A DNA stretch of 64,000 nt from Epilithonimonas lactis (GCF_900110605.1 NZ_FOFI01000001.1:1019769-1083768), one strand, 5' to 3'. Numbered from the stretch's first letter, positions 44,549-52,878 are shown. Notes: generated from the sequence alone by a model not told the origin. Program-made: numbers and translations.

Positions 44549-44606
44549 GTAAAAAGCAGTAAAAAGCGAGGTTTGGCAAAAGTAAGGTTACTAAAACGTT
44601 ACTTTT
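44549..44606 (+). promoter_or_regulatory. Candidate integrase-binding repeats upstream of the integrase
   Basis: GTAAAAAGC occurs twice at 10-nt spacing (44549-44557 and 44559-44567). Twelve bases further, AAAAGTAA (44578-44585) and TTACTTTT (44599-44606) form an inverted repeat with a 13-nt spacer. Direct repeats and an inverted pair next to a tyrosine recombinase gene are typical of arm-type and core-type sites, but this is inference. Confidence 0.4.
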
Positions 44607-44715
44607 AAATATTAGAAACAATCGTTTAAAAATACTGTATTTCAGCTTTCTGCATAGTTTTTCATATTGTTCCGTAGCTCACATAGGTTTAATTTTATCT
44701 TTAAGAATTGTGAGT

Positions 44716-45966
44716 ATGGAAACGACAAAAAAATCAACATTTAAGGTATTGTTCTACCTTAAAAAGAACGCCCCAAAGAAAAACGGAAAAGTCACGGTTA
44801 TGTGCAGGATTACCGTAAACGGCAAACAGTCTGCATTCAGTACAAAGCTGGATATTTCCGCAACAAATTGGGATTTGAAGTACGGCAGGGTTTTAGGTAA
44901 AAGCCGAGAAGCACAAGACACAAACAGGAAACTTGACAAAATTCGTTCGGGTATTGAGGAATGCTATTCCAAAATTCTGAAGAATGAGGGGGCTGTAAAC
45001 AGTGCTAAACTTAAAAATGCCGTTCTTGGGATGGAAAGCGGAGAACTGACCTTTTTCAAATTCTATGAACAGTTCCTATCCGACTATGAGAAAAAGGTTA
45101 ATAGTGGACTTCGGGTAAATGGCACACGCAGTAAATACAAAATACTTTTGAAACATCTTCGAAATTTTGCACTTACAAAATACGGCTATTCCGATGTGTC
45201 CTTTAACGACCTTACACCTGATTTTGTGCAGGACTTTGATTACTACCTGCGTGACGACCAAAGTTTAACACACAACACCATTTGGCTGTATATGATTGGA
45301 TTTACTACGCTTTGCCGATTGGCAATGAGCAGAAAGCATCTTGCTTTTAATCCGTTCAGCGAATACAAGAATACCAAAAAAGATAAAGACCGTGGTTATC
45401 TATTGCGTAATGAATTGGAACAGCTCGTAACGTTCAACTGCGATAAAAAGAAAGACGAATTAGTTAAAGACCTGTTTGTTTTCAGTTGCTTTACAGGTCT
45501 TTCCTATTCAGATATGAAAGGACTTAAAAATAGCAATATCCAAGATTTTTTTGACGGTAACAGGTGGATTATTGTGCGAAGAAAGAAAACAGCTACATCA
45601 TCAAACGTAATGCTCTTAGATATTCCAAAAATGATTATTGAGAAATATGCAGGGTTCTCAAAGGACGGAAAGGTATTTCCTGTACCATCAAATACAGTTT
45701 GTAATGACAGCCTAAAGCGAATATCCCAACAAATCGACTGCCTTAAAGAGAAGAAAGTAACTTTTCATTTGGCACGTCATACGTTTGCCACCCTGTTTTT
45801 GAGCGAGGGTGTTCCGCTTGAAAGTTTGAGCAAAATGTTAGGACATAAAAACATTGCCACAACACAGATTTATGCCAAGATACTTAACGAGAAAGTAGGA
45901 AAGGATATGCAAAAGGTATCGCATAAGTTTAAAAGTATGGAGGAGTCCTTTGTTTCAAGCCTATAA
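44716..45966 (+). CDS. Tyrosine recombinase/integrase, CTnDOT type
   Basis: A 416-residue integrase. An N-terminal arm-binding domain (residues 1-95; LFYLKKNAPKKNGKVTVMCRITVNGKQ), a SAM-like core-binding domain (100-205) and the catalytic domain (215-400) with CFTGLSYSDMKGL, RRKKT (catalytic Lys region), HLARHTFATL (HxxR), LGHKNIATTQIYAKI (His and Tyr nucleophile). The usual first Arg (TGLR) is Ser here, as known for IntDOT. It integrates and excises the element. ATG 44716 preferred to GTG 44710. Confidence 0.93.
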   Translation: METTKKSTFKVLFYLKKNAPKKNGKVTVMCRITVNGKQSAFSTKLDISATNWDLKYGRVLGKSREAQDTNRKLDKIRSGIEECYSKILKNEGAVNSAKLKNAVLGMESGELTFFKFYEQFLSDYEKKVNSGLRVNGTRSKYKILLKHLRNFALTKYGYSDVSFNDLTPDFVQDFDYYLRDDQSLTHNTIWLYMIGFTTLCRLAMSRKHLAFNPFSEYKNTKKDKDRGYLLRNELEQLVTFNCDKKKDELVKDLFVFSCFTGLSYSDMKGLKNSNIQDFFDGNRWIIVRRKKTATSSNVMLLDIPKMIIEKYAGFSKDGKVFPVPSNTVCNDSLKRISQQIDCLKEKKVTFHLARHTFATLFLSEGVPLESLSKMLGHKNIATTQIYAKILNEKVGKDMQKVSHKFKSMEESFVSSL

Positions 45967-45993
45967 TATTATTTCACAATTCTTTAAAACAAC

Positions 45994-46026
45994 ACAGCCC
46001 ACCGCTTTAAGCAGTGGGCTGTTTCT
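45994..46026 (+). terminator. Terminator after integrase
   Basis: ACAGCCCACCGCTT / AAGCAGTGGGCTGT stem (one mismatch) followed by TTCTTT, 27 nt after the integrase stop codon. Confidence 0.85.
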
Positions 46027-46073
46027 TTAATTGACCGATACGGATTACAGATTCAAAGCATTCATTTAATGAG

Positions 46074-46355
46074 CTAACGCTGATAGTTATCTTCCAATAC
46101 CTTGATAATATCGCTTTCACGGAAAAGGATTTTTCGTTCGAGCTTGATAAAAGGTATCAGTCCGTCATCCCTGTACTGTTGCAATGTCCGTTTGCTGATG
46201 TGTAACATCTCGCAAACCTGTTCGCCTGACAGATAGATTTCCCCTTTTAGTAATGGGTGGAAATATTCTCTGATATACAACAGTTCATTTTTGATGCCTA
46301 CCACAGCTTCGAGCAAGGCAAGCATATCTTCGTTTGAATTTCCAATCTGTTTCAT
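46074..46355 (-). CDS. Helix-turn-helix excision-type protein (second of pair)
   Basis: A 93-residue protein. A helical N-terminal half (residues 1-45) precedes a MerR/Xis-like winged HTH: YLSGEQVCEMLHISKRTLQQYRDDGLIPFIKLERKILFRESDI in outline. Such 'helix-turn-helix domain' proteins accompany Bacteroidetes integrases and act in excision (Xis2c/d, established for CTnDOT). Its start overlaps the stop of the upstream paralogue by 4 nt (ATGA). Confidence 0.85.
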   Translation of the reverse strand: MKQIGNSNEDMLALLEAVVGIKNELLYIREYFHPLLKGEIYLSGEQVCEMLHISKRTLQQYRDDGLIPFIKLERKILFRESDIIKVLEDNYQR

Positions 46356-46648
46356 TTCTTTTGCTTTTTTAATGGTCGCTCTCCCTGCATAAGTAACTCC
46401 ACTTCGGATAATCTGAAATACGTTTTCCGATTAATTTGCGTTGCTCCAAGAATGCCTTTTGCCCTATACGTCTGCAACGTTCTTTTGCTGATGTTGAGCA
46501 ATTGGCAGGCTTCCTGTTGGTCGAGCCATTTAGTTGCCTGTTGCAGTGCTTTGTAGGGTGTAGTCATTTCCGCTATCAAATTGGAAACTTCCTTAACTTC
46601 CCTATGCAGTGCTTTTAAAATCTGAATGTCTAAAACTGTTATTTCCAT
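46352..46648 (-). CDS. Helix-turn-helix excision-type protein (first of pair)
   Basis: A 98-residue paralogue of the next gene: WLDQQEACQLLNISKRTLQTYRAKGILGATQINRKTYFRLSEVELLM in outline is the same HTH. The N-terminal MEITVLDIQIL start at 46648 is used; 16 more codons upstream are open but do not resemble the family. The overlapping stop/start with the second HTH gene implies coupled translation. Confidence 0.82.
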   Translation of the reverse strand: MEITVLDIQILKALHREVKEVSNLIAEMTTPYKALQQATKWLDQQEACQLLNISKRTLQTYRAKGILGATQINRKTYFRLSEVELLMQGERPLKKQKK

Positions 46649-46748
46649 ATCTGCATCATTTAAACCTCTAAAATAAAAGCTATTCACATAGGTCATTTTA
46701 ATGTTGCATCCGATGGCGGTATTTGGCGTACAGTTGCTAAATACTAGG

Positions 46749-47114
46749 CTATAATCCTAACTTTGGTTTATTACTTTTAGGACGAGACTGTTGCGTTATG
46801 ATTGTATTGTCCTTTTTTAAAGCAGGCTTTTTATTGGTCTGTATAGCCTGATTTTTTTCTTCATTTTTGAAGTCCGAACGGATAAGCGTTTTTGTCGCAC
46901 CTATTATGCTTTCAGGTTCGGAAGTCTGCTTTTGTTGTTCAGTACGTTTTCCCCCGAATAGTTTGTTCCAATCTATTAAGCCTTTTGCTTCCCTGAACTG
47001 ACGTTTTAAATTAGCGATGAAATTGGAAATCGGGTCGCTCTGCTTATCAACCTGTATCAAAGGAGTATGTTCTTTCTCTTTCTGCTCTTTGTCAGGTATT
47101 ACTTTTTGTGCCAT
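46749..47114 (-). CDS. Hypothetical element protein, Lys/Gln-rich
   Basis: A 121-residue, highly polar, probably disordered protein with one likely ordered segment (ISNFIANLKRQFREAKGLIDWNKLFGGK). No recognised domain. It ends in a basic tail (RPKSNKPKLGL). It sits between the HTH pair and the mobilization genes, where elements of this type usually carry a small accessory protein. Start at 47114 (MAQKVIPDK) chosen over a Met 11 codons upstream. Confidence 0.6.
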   Translation of the reverse strand: MAQKVIPDKEQKEKEHTPLIQVDKQSDPISNFIANLKRQFREAKGLIDWNKLFGGKRTEQQKQTSEPESIIGATKTLIRSDFKNEEKNQAIQTNKKPALKKDNTIITQQSRPKSNKPKLGL

Positions 47115-47623
47115 AGGTTCAAAATTTGCACCCAATATAGAACACAAGGGAATGTATTGTTTTCATTTGGCATTATGTGGCAATATTTGGCTTATGTTGG
47201 CACAACATGAATAGAAAGTAATCCTCAAAACACTTTAAATTTTCCTCGCAAAGCCCTCACAGATTTAAAGAGTTTTGTAAGGATAAAGGAAAGCATACAA
47301 AAAACACCCTATCCTTAGCCCTTACGTGTTTTTTGTACCCTTTCTTTGATTGGAATTGATTAAAAAAAGAATAAAAAAGAGAGCAAAGATAAGGTGGACA
47401 GCTACCGCACCACCCAACCAAAAGACTACGGCATAATGGCAGGGCAAATATGGTGGCTTCGCCGAGTTTGTTGTGTGCCCTGCCACCCTTCGGGACTTAT
47501 TCCGTTTCCTTTTGGTTTTTCCGCCTGTCCCCCCTTGTTAAAATGGCTTTCTTTTTTTTCTGTTTTTTTCTTTTGGAAAATAATTTTAAGAGGTAGAAAC
47601 GTACCACCCACCACGTATGGTTA
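47115..47623. other. 509-nt intergenic region with ICE-type repeat
   Basis: No gene is supported. 47384-47590 resembles 60935-61063 (see the repeat entries). The frame at 47394-47654 on the plus strand has no plausible product and runs through the repeat. AT-rich DNA before it (47115-47380) likely holds the promoter of the 46749 gene. Confidence 0.6.
47384..47590 (+). repeat. Element-internal intergenic repeat (copy 1)
   Basis: Shares with 60935-61063 the pieces GCAAAGATAA, GGCATAATGGC, TGGCTTCGCC, CCACCCTTCGGGACTTAT and ATGGCTTTCTTTTTTTTCTG followed by CTTTTGGA and ATTTTAAGA, in the same order. Copy 1 carries about 80 nt more in the middle. Confidence 0.75.
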
Positions 47624-48127
47624 TCAAAACAATGGTTTGTGTTTCTCGTTATAGATTTCCCAAATCAATTCCCCGAACTCCTGAAAGTGGTATTCGATAA
47701 TGTTGTCCAGATACGCATAAATCGTCAGTTTGTCGATGCCCATAATATTTGTAAGCCTGTTAAATGTTTCGTGGTGTTCCTGCCGTACATACACTGATTT
47801 CCCCCTGCTTGCCGTTGTCGTGGGAATTTTGAAGAACCGTCCGCAGTAGTCCTCTTTGGTCAGCTTCTTTGGCTTGTAAATCATCCTTCTTGTATTACTC
47901 GCAGGTGTTTTTGTGTTTTCCGTTTCAGTTTCCGAAGGTTCTTCGCCTGCCATTACACGCATAATAGCTTCTTCATCTACTTTGGGTTTAACAAAATCTT
48001 CCCGATGTGTTACTGCCTGTTGTTCCGTGAAAGATTGTTTATTTTCATCAGTTATGAAATTTTCAATAGAGAAATCCTCTTTTTCGGGTTGCTGATTTTT
48101 GTTTTCTTCGTGTATCATATCTATCAT
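47624..48127 (-). CDS. DUF3408 domain protein
   Basis: A 167-residue protein. A disordered acidic half (residues 1-80) precedes the DUF3408 domain: DYCGRFFKIPTTTASRGKSVYVRQEHHETFNRLTNIMG and IYAYLDNIIEYHFQEFGE in outline. DUF3408 proteins are found in Bacteroidetes conjugative elements near tra/mob genes; the molecular role is unknown, with a ribbon-helix-helix-like pattern. Start uncertain: ATGs at 48145, 48127 and 48118 are all open. Confidence 0.8.
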   Translation of the reverse strand: MIDMIHEENKNQQPEKEDFSIENFITDENKQSFTEQQAVTHREDFVKPKVDEEAIMRVMAGEEPSETETENTKTPASNTRRMIYKPKKLTKEDYCGRFFKIPTTTASRGKSVYVRQEHHETFNRLTNIMGIDKLTIYAYLDNIIEYHFQEFGELIWEIYNEKHKPLF

Positions 48128-48665
48128 TTTTAATATTATATCCAATTAGCTGTTTGGTTAACTAAGCAATCAGCTGTATATACTGTTGTATCTATGTAAC
48201 TACCTATCTACCTAAGCACCTGCAGACCCTTAATTGGTTAGTTCATTAACTCAAAAATCTGTAATTCGTCTGCATTCAATCACGCAGATTTGCTGTCGGG
48301 ATTTATGCTGTTTAGTTACTTCATTATGGATATAACCAATCAGCTAGCTAGCCATATACAAAGGAAATAAAAGCAGTCCCAATCTGCTTTAAGGTGGTAT
48401 TCAGTGGCATCATTTGGCGTTCATTGTCATTGTTGTAAATAGCTGTTATTCAAATAGTCTTACCGAAATTTGTAATGGAAGCTATGGGTTTTCCCTGCTA
48501 ACTACAATCCGTTTGCAAAACGGATTTTTCTGAACCCTTGTTCAGAGCAAGTTATCTCTTGAGGTCCTCGAAATGAATTTCGGCACCTCAAAAGCACTTG
48601 CCCTTGCAGGGGGCTGGAAACGGCTCCGAAGTCGCACGTTTATTAAAAATTAAAAATGGATTATT
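48128..48665. other. 538-nt intergenic region holding the candidate oriT
   Basis: No gene is supported. The left part (48150-48370) is rich in short related words (CAATCAGCTG, CCAATCAGCTAGCTAGCC, ACTACCTATCTACCTAAGC). The right part (48500-48640) has two hairpins and a GC-richer stretch just before the mobilization genes. Confidence 0.6.
48506..48626 (+). promoter_or_regulatory. Candidate origin of transfer (oriT)
   Basis: Contains the perfect hairpin AATCCGTTT-GCA-AAACGGATT (48506-48526), a second imperfect hairpin GAGGTCCTCGAAAT-GA-ATTTCGGCACCTC (48561-48589), and ACTTGCCCTTGCAGGGGGCTGG (in outline, 48596-48618). It lies directly upstream of mobA/mobB, where oriT of MOBP-type elements sits. 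Nick site not provable. Confidence 0.5.
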
Positions 48666-49100
48666 ATGGAAGAGAAAAACAGAAAAAAGATTAGAAAAAC
48701 AGGAAGGAAACCAAAGAACGACCCTGCGGTCAATCGGTATTCCATTAACCTAAATGCAGAAGATAATGCAAAGTTTCTTGCACTTTTTGACCAATCAGAA
48801 ATGAAAGTAATCGCCCATTTTATTACAGCTTGTATCTTTCAGAAGACGGTAAAGACAGTAAAAATTGATATGGATGCAATAGATTATCACGAAAAACTGA
48901 CCCGATTTTTTAGTCAGTTTCGATCGATCGGAACAAATTATAATCAGATTGTGAAGATATTGTATCGCAATTTTTCAGAGAAAAAAGCAGGAACGTACCT
49001 TTTTAAATTGGAAAAAGAAACCATAGAATTGGTAAAAGTCACTAAGGAAGTCATCCGTTTGACACAGGAATTTGAAGCAAATTATCTGAAAAAAGAATAA
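48666..49100 (+). CDS. MobA-type relaxosome accessory protein
   Basis: A 144-residue protein. A basic N-terminus (KNRKKIRKTGRKPKNDP) is followed by a ribbon-helix-helix-like region (NRYSINLNAEDNAKFLALFDQS) and a helical bundle with RSIGTNYNQIVKILYRNF, the mark of the bacterial mobilization (MobC/MbpA) family. It binds oriT and helps the relaxase. Four nt before the relaxase gene. Confidence 0.88.
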   Translation: MEEKNRKKIRKTGRKPKNDPAVNRYSINLNAEDNAKFLALFDQSEMKVIAHFITACIFQKTVKTVKIDMDAIDYHEKLTRFFSQFRSIGTNYNQIVKILYRNFSEKKAGTYLFKLEKETIELVKVTKEVIRLTQEFEANYLKKE

Positions 49101-49104
49101 AAAT

Positions 49105-50367
49105 ATGATTGCAAAAATCGGAAAAGGAAGCAATATGTATGGAGCAATTTTGTACAATCAGCAGAAAATGGACAAGGAAAACGGAGTGGTTTTATTACTG
49201 AACAAGATACCCGACACGGTGGACGGCAGGTATTCTGTAGCCTATTTTAATAAGTGTTTTGAGCCGTACCTGTCGGCAAACATCAAAACGGAAAAGACGG
49301 TACGGCATATTTCGCTGAATCCAGATCCTTCAGATAAAGTCAGCGATGAACAGTTTACCGAAATGGCACAGTTATATATGGAACGTATGGGTTACGGCAA
49401 TCAGCCCTATATTGTTTTCAAGCATACGGATATTGACCGAACGCATATACACATTGTTTCTACTTGTGTAGGTATTGACGGAAAGAAAATACCCGATGAT
49501 TACGACCATCCACGCTCAATGGCAATCTGTCGGGATTTGGAACAGAAATATAATATGAAAAAGGCAACTGAACAAGAACAGAAACAAGCCAACAAAGTTT
49601 TCAAACCTGTGGATTACCACAAAGGCGACATCAAAAGTCAGATTGCTTCGGTAGTGCGACACTTGCCAAAGTATTACAGCTTTCCGACTATGGGAAGCTA
49701 TAATGCTTTATTGTCGCTGTTCAACATCACAGCAGAAGAAGTCAAAGGCGAGCGGAACGGTCAGACCGTAAACGGATTGGTGTATGTGGCATTGGACAAG
49801 AACGGAAACAAGGCAAGCAATCCGTTCAAAGCATCGCTATTCGGGAAAGATGCAGGAATTGCACAACTGCAAAAACACTTTGAACAGTCCAAAGAGAAAA
49901 TGAAAACCACGCCTGTAAGGTCTGTTCTCAAAAATGCGGTGGAGCTTGCCATACATACTACAAGCAATGAAACGGATTTTAGAAAGCAATTGACCGAGCA
50001 AGGCATCAATACGGTTATAAGATGTAATATTGAAGGACGAATTTACGGTATGACCTTTATTGACCACGAGAGCCGTAGCGTTTGGAATGGTTCAGCTTTG
50101 GATAGAAACCTGTCGGCAAATGTATTTAACGATTGGTGGAACAACGGTAACAAACCCGAACTGAAAACACAGCACAGCCCTGTTTCTAAACCGAATACAA
50201 TAGACAACCAACCAAAAGACCTTTTTGAGTTTATCTCACAGGAACATTCGCATAGTTCCGATTTGGGATTGTTCAGCCTGTTGCCTGATGCACAGGGAGA
50301 GAATTATGAAGAAGACCAGTTTGCCAATCGGATTAAGAAAAAGAAGCAGAAAGGGAGGAGATTGTGA
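49105..50367 (+). CDS. Relaxase/mobilization nuclease, MOBP type
   Basis: A 420-residue relaxase. Motif 3 with the metal-binding His is KHTDIDRTHIHIVSTCV; the N-terminal MIAKIGKGSNMYGAILYNQQKM carries the likely Tyr. An accessory domain follows (about 180-330), and the C-terminus is basic (RIKKKKQKGRRL). It nicks oriT and leads the strand into the recipient. Upstream partner is the MobA-like protein. Confidence 0.92.
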   Translation: MIAKIGKGSNMYGAILYNQQKMDKENGVVLLLNKIPDTVDGRYSVAYFNKCFEPYLSANIKTEKTVRHISLNPDPSDKVSDEQFTEMAQLYMERMGYGNQPYIVFKHTDIDRTHIHIVSTCVGIDGKKIPDDYDHPRSMAICRDLEQKYNMKKATEQEQKQANKVFKPVDYHKGDIKSQIASVVRHLPKYYSFPTMGSYNALLSLFNITAEEVKGERNGQTVNGLVYVALDKNGNKASNPFKASLFGKDAGIAQLQKHFEQSKEKMKTTPVRSVLKNAVELAIHTTSNETDFRKQLTEQGINTVIRCNIEGRIYGMTFIDHESRSVWNGSALDRNLSANVFNDWWNNGNKPELKTQHSPVSKPNTIDNQPKDLFEFISQEHSHSSDLGLFSLLPDAQGENYEEDQFANRIKKKKQKGRRL

Positions 50368-50387
50368 AAACGGTTGTTTGAATTTCA

Positions 50388-50395
50388 TAACTTTG
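50388..50395 (+). promoter_or_regulatory. -7 box TAACTTTG abutting AraC gene
   Basis: TAACTTTGC fits TAnnTTTGC and ends 4 nt before the ATG at 50400. TTG at 50362-50364 with a 23-nt spacer is the best -33 candidate. Predicts a leaderless transcript independent of the mob genes. Confidence 0.55.
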
Positions 50396-50399
50396 CAAT

Positions 50400-51308
50400 A
50401 TGAAACGTAAGGAAACAATAAAAGAGTTTTACACCAATCACGGACAGGAATATCCAAAAACGGGACAATTCAATATATACCGTAGAGAGGAATTTGCGTG
50501 TGACAGCACCTCATTACCGCCTAACCGTAGGGATTTTTATAAAATCTCAATGACTACAAAAGGAACAGGTGTTTTGAGTTATGCCGACAAAGCCATAAAG
50601 ATTGACAGACCTTCCATTACTTTTCTTAATCCCCTAATCCCTTATTCGTGGGAACCGAACTCGGAAGACCAAGCTGGTTATTTCTGTCTTTTTACAGAAG
50701 ACTTTGTAAGTCCGACCCTGAAAAATGAAAATCTTTCGCAATCGGCATTGTTCAAAGTTGGGGGCAATCACATATTTTTCCCCGGTAAAGAAAGTTTAAA
50801 ACTTTTGGAAAGTGTTTTTGAAAATATGATGCGTGAAATACGCTCGGAATACGCCAATAAGTACGACTTATTGAGAAGCTATGTGCAAATCATTATGCAC
50901 GAAGCTATGAAGATGCAACCGCCCGAAACTTTTTATCAGCCCGTCAATGCTTCGGAGCGTATCACCACATTGTTTTTAGAATTGTTGGAGCGACAATTTC
51001 CCATTGATGCCCCAAGCCAAACGCTGCAACTTAAAACAGCAAACGAGTTTGCCGGACAGCTCAACGTTCATACCAATACATTAAACAGGGCTTTGAAAGA
51101 AAGCACGGGCAAAACCACAACGGAATGGATTGCCGAAAGAAGGATTAAAGAAGCGAAAGCATTGTTGCAGTTCAGTAATTGGGATATAGCCGAAATAGCT
51201 TATAGTTTGGGATTTGAGCATTCTTCCAACTTTATCATTTTCTTCAGGAAGCAAACCGATATTACTCCCCTGCAATTCAGGAAAGAAATCGGAACTGGCA
51301 TTGCTTAA
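50400..51308 (+). CDS. AraC-family transcriptional regulator
   Basis: A 302-residue protein. An N-terminal cupin-like ligand domain (residues 15-165; YKISMTTKGTGVLSYADKAIKIDRPS and the PLIPYSWEP segment) and a C-terminal AraC HTH pair (about 200-298; ANEFAGQLNVHTNTLNRALKESTGKT and WDIAEIAYSLGFEHSSNFIIFFRKQT). It probably activates the cargo genes in response to a small molecule. It lies 32 nt after the relaxase gene but has its own -7 box. Confidence 0.9.
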   Translation: MKRKETIKEFYTNHGQEYPKTGQFNIYRREEFACDSTSLPPNRRDFYKISMTTKGTGVLSYADKAIKIDRPSITFLNPLIPYSWEPNSEDQAGYFCLFTEDFVSPTLKNENLSQSALFKVGGNHIFFPGKESLKLLESVFENMMREIRSEYANKYDLLRSYVQIIMHEAMKMQPPETFYQPVNASERITTLFLELLERQFPIDAPSQTLQLKTANEFAGQLNVHTNTLNRALKESTGKTTTEWIAERRIKEAKALLQFSNWDIAEIAYSLGFEHSSNFIIFFRKQTDITPLQFRKEIGTGIA

Positions 51309-51322
51309 AATAATGGACTTTG

Positions 51323-51706
51323 TTATACAGTCTGTCCGGCAGATATAAATTCGCCCTTTTCGATGACAGCTTTATTACCCCATTTTGTGATTGCTTCCAA
51401 AACAGGAACAATACTTTTGCCGAAATCGGTTAAACTGTAAATGACTTTTACAGGCGGTTTTTTGCCGTGAACTTTTCTTAAAACAAGACCATCTTTTTCT
51501 AATTGTTTCAACTGTAAACTTAAAGTCATTTCGGTAACAGACGGTATTTCTTTTCGAAGTTCGTTATATCTCTTTGCTTCATCTTTTAAATGATAAAGGA
51601 TTACAGCTTTCCATTTACCACCTACTAAATCCATTGTCAGGCTTACCGTGCAAGGATAAGTTTTACCATTCAATTTCACGAAATCGCCTATACATTCTGT
51701 TTTCAT
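51323..51706 (-). CDS. HxlR-family transcriptional regulator 1
   Basis: A 127-residue winged-helix protein. The HxlR signature is complete: CTVSLTMDLVGGKWKAVILYHL, RYNELRKEIPSVTEMTLSLQLKQLEKDGLV and VKVIYSLTDFGKSIVPVLEAI. Members such as YodB and HypR sense quinones, aldehydes or disulfide stress through Cys; here a Cys lies near the N-terminus (MKTECIGDF, and YPCTVSL). It is divergent from an NAD(P)H oxidoreductase gene, the classic target arrangement. Confidence 0.92.
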   Translation of the reverse strand: MKTECIGDFVKLNGKTYPCTVSLTMDLVGGKWKAVILYHLKDEAKRYNELRKEIPSVTEMTLSLQLKQLEKDGLVLRKVHGKKPPVKVIYSLTDFGKSIVPVLEAITKWGNKAVIEKGEFISAGQTV

Positions 51707-51747
51707 TTTACTATTTTTTTTTCAGTCTATCCATTTCGATAGTTATT

Positions 51748-51783
51748 GCAAATGTAATTTACTAAAATTAGTTTTGCAACTAA
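51748..51783. promoter_or_regulatory. HxlR 1 promoter and palindromic operator
   Basis: TTAGTT-TTGC-AACTAA (51768-51783) is a perfect 6-bp inverted repeat in the divergent region. On the minus strand it overlaps a TTG -33 (51777-51779), and TACATTTGC (51748-51756) is the -7 box 20 nt away. It is well placed for HxlR autoregulation and control of 51796. Confidence 0.6.
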
Positions 51784-51795
51784 AATTATTATAGT

Positions 51796-52341
51796 ATGGT
51801 ATTAGTTATTTTAGCACACCCGAATTTCGATAAGTCTTTTGCTAACAAAACGATTATTGAAGAACTACAAAAAAGTGATTTGGAATTGGAAATCCGAAAC
51901 ATTCACGACCTCTATCCCGATTATAAAATCGATGTGGAAGCTGAACAGGAAGCGTTATTGCGACATCAGACAATCGTTTTCCAATATCCCTTTTATTGGT
52001 ATAGTATGCCTGCCATTTTGAAACATTGGTTTGACGAAGTGTTTTTACATCAGTTTGCTTACGGCTCGAAAGGCGACAAGTTGAAAGACAAAAATTTTGT
52101 ACCGAGTTTTACCGTGGGTTCATCGGAAAGCAGTTATAAAACATTGGGCTTTCAGCATTTCAGAGTATATGAATTTTGCAAACATTTGGAACAGACCGCT
52201 TACCATACACAGATGAATTATATCGACCCGATTTATTTTCACGGAACTTCTTTGGTTGCAGGTTATACAGAGGAAGAAGTAAAGAACAGGGCAAAAGACC
52301 ACACAAAAAGACTGATTGAAGCATTACAAGAACTTGGATAA
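51796..52341 (+). CDS. NAD(P)H oxidoreductase, flavodoxin-like fold (1)
   Basis: A 181-residue protein of the KefF/MdaB/NQO family. VILAHPNFDKSFANKTI (FMN/FAD phosphate loop), FQYPFYWYSMPAILKHWFDEVF and AYGSKGDKLKDKNFVPSFTVG are the family blocks. It would reduce quinones or nitro compounds by two electrons with NAD(P)H. Divergent from HxlR 1 and thus its likely target. A distant paralogue is at 55909. Confidence 0.9.
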   Translation: MVLVILAHPNFDKSFANKTIIEELQKSDLELEIRNIHDLYPDYKIDVEAEQEALLRHQTIVFQYPFYWYSMPAILKHWFDEVFLHQFAYGSKGDKLKDKNFVPSFTVGSSESSYKTLGFQHFRVYEFCKHLEQTAYHTQMNYIDPIYFHGTSLVAGYTEEEVKNRAKDHTKRLIEALQELG

Positions 52342-52363
52342 AGTTCCTGTAATGCAGCAAACT

Positions 52364-52720
52364 TTAAATCATCTTCTTATGTTTCTCTCCCCATACTTCC
52401 AACTGTTCCAATATCGGTATAAGTTGAATTGCACTTTTGGTTAGTTCGTATTCCACACGTGGCGGAACTTCCGCATAAACTGTTCGGGTTATCAATTTAT
52501 TTTCTTCCATTTTTCGGAGCTGTAACGTTAGCATACGTTCGGTTATATTAGGGATACGTTTTTTCAGTTCACCAAAACGTAGTTTTCCCTTTGCCAAATG
52601 GCAACAGATAGCCAATGTCCATTGTCCGCCAATAAGGTTCGTAGCATAAATTTGAGAACATTCTGAACCTAACTGTTGCCTGTTCTCATAGTTGACAGAA
52701 CTCTCTTTTACTTTACTCAT
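52364..52720 (-). CDS. HxlR-family transcriptional regulator 2
   Basis: A 118-residue winged-helix protein: ATNLIGGQWTLAICCHL, RFGELKKRIPNITERMLTLQLRKMEENKLITR and VEYELTKSAIQLIPIL are HxlR blocks. Cys in GSECSQIYA and AICCHLA could sense thiol-reactive compounds. The start at 52720 (MSKVKES) is chosen because 29 upstream codons in frame run through its own promoter. A near copy of this promoter sits before the serine hydrolase gene (54523-54575). Confidence 0.9.
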   Translation of the reverse strand: MSKVKESSVNYENRQQLGSECSQIYATNLIGGQWTLAICCHLAKGKLRFGELKKRIPNITERMLTLQLRKMEENKLITRTVYAEVPPRVEYELTKSAIQLIPILEQLEVWGEKHKKMI

Positions 52721-52771
52721 ACTTACATTTTTGTTAGTACTATACAATTTGTTGCAAAGATACAAAATGGA
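52719..52771 (-). promoter_or_regulatory. HxlR 2 promoter region (copy 1 of duplicated 53-nt segment)
   Basis: On the minus strand TATCTTTGC (52754-52762) is a -7 box 34 nt before the ATG, followed by a TAGTACTA palindrome (52735-52742) in the leader. 46 of 53 positions are identical to 54523-54575 without gaps. Confidence 0.65.
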
Positions 52772-52837
52772 CAGTTGCGTATGTGGATTAACACTGTAAA
52801 ATTTCAATACAGATAATATGCAGAAAACATAAATCTA

Positions 52838-52870
52838 TTTTGGAACATTCGGTTTAATATTATATCTTTG
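52838..52870 (+). promoter_or_regulatory. TetR promoter with operator-like repeat (copy 1)
   Basis: TTTG (52839-52842), 20-nt spacer, TATCTTTGC (52863-52871) ends 8 nt before the tetR ATG. The segment TTTTGGAACATTCGGTTTAA (52838-52857) overlaps the -33 and recurs at 53475 before the next gene. Confidence 0.7.
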
Positions 52871-52878
52871 CATCCGAT

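Noticed and set aside
47394..47654. 86-residue plus-strand frame between the element genes
   Set aside because: Lies in the intergenic module repeated at 60935, where the frame is not kept.
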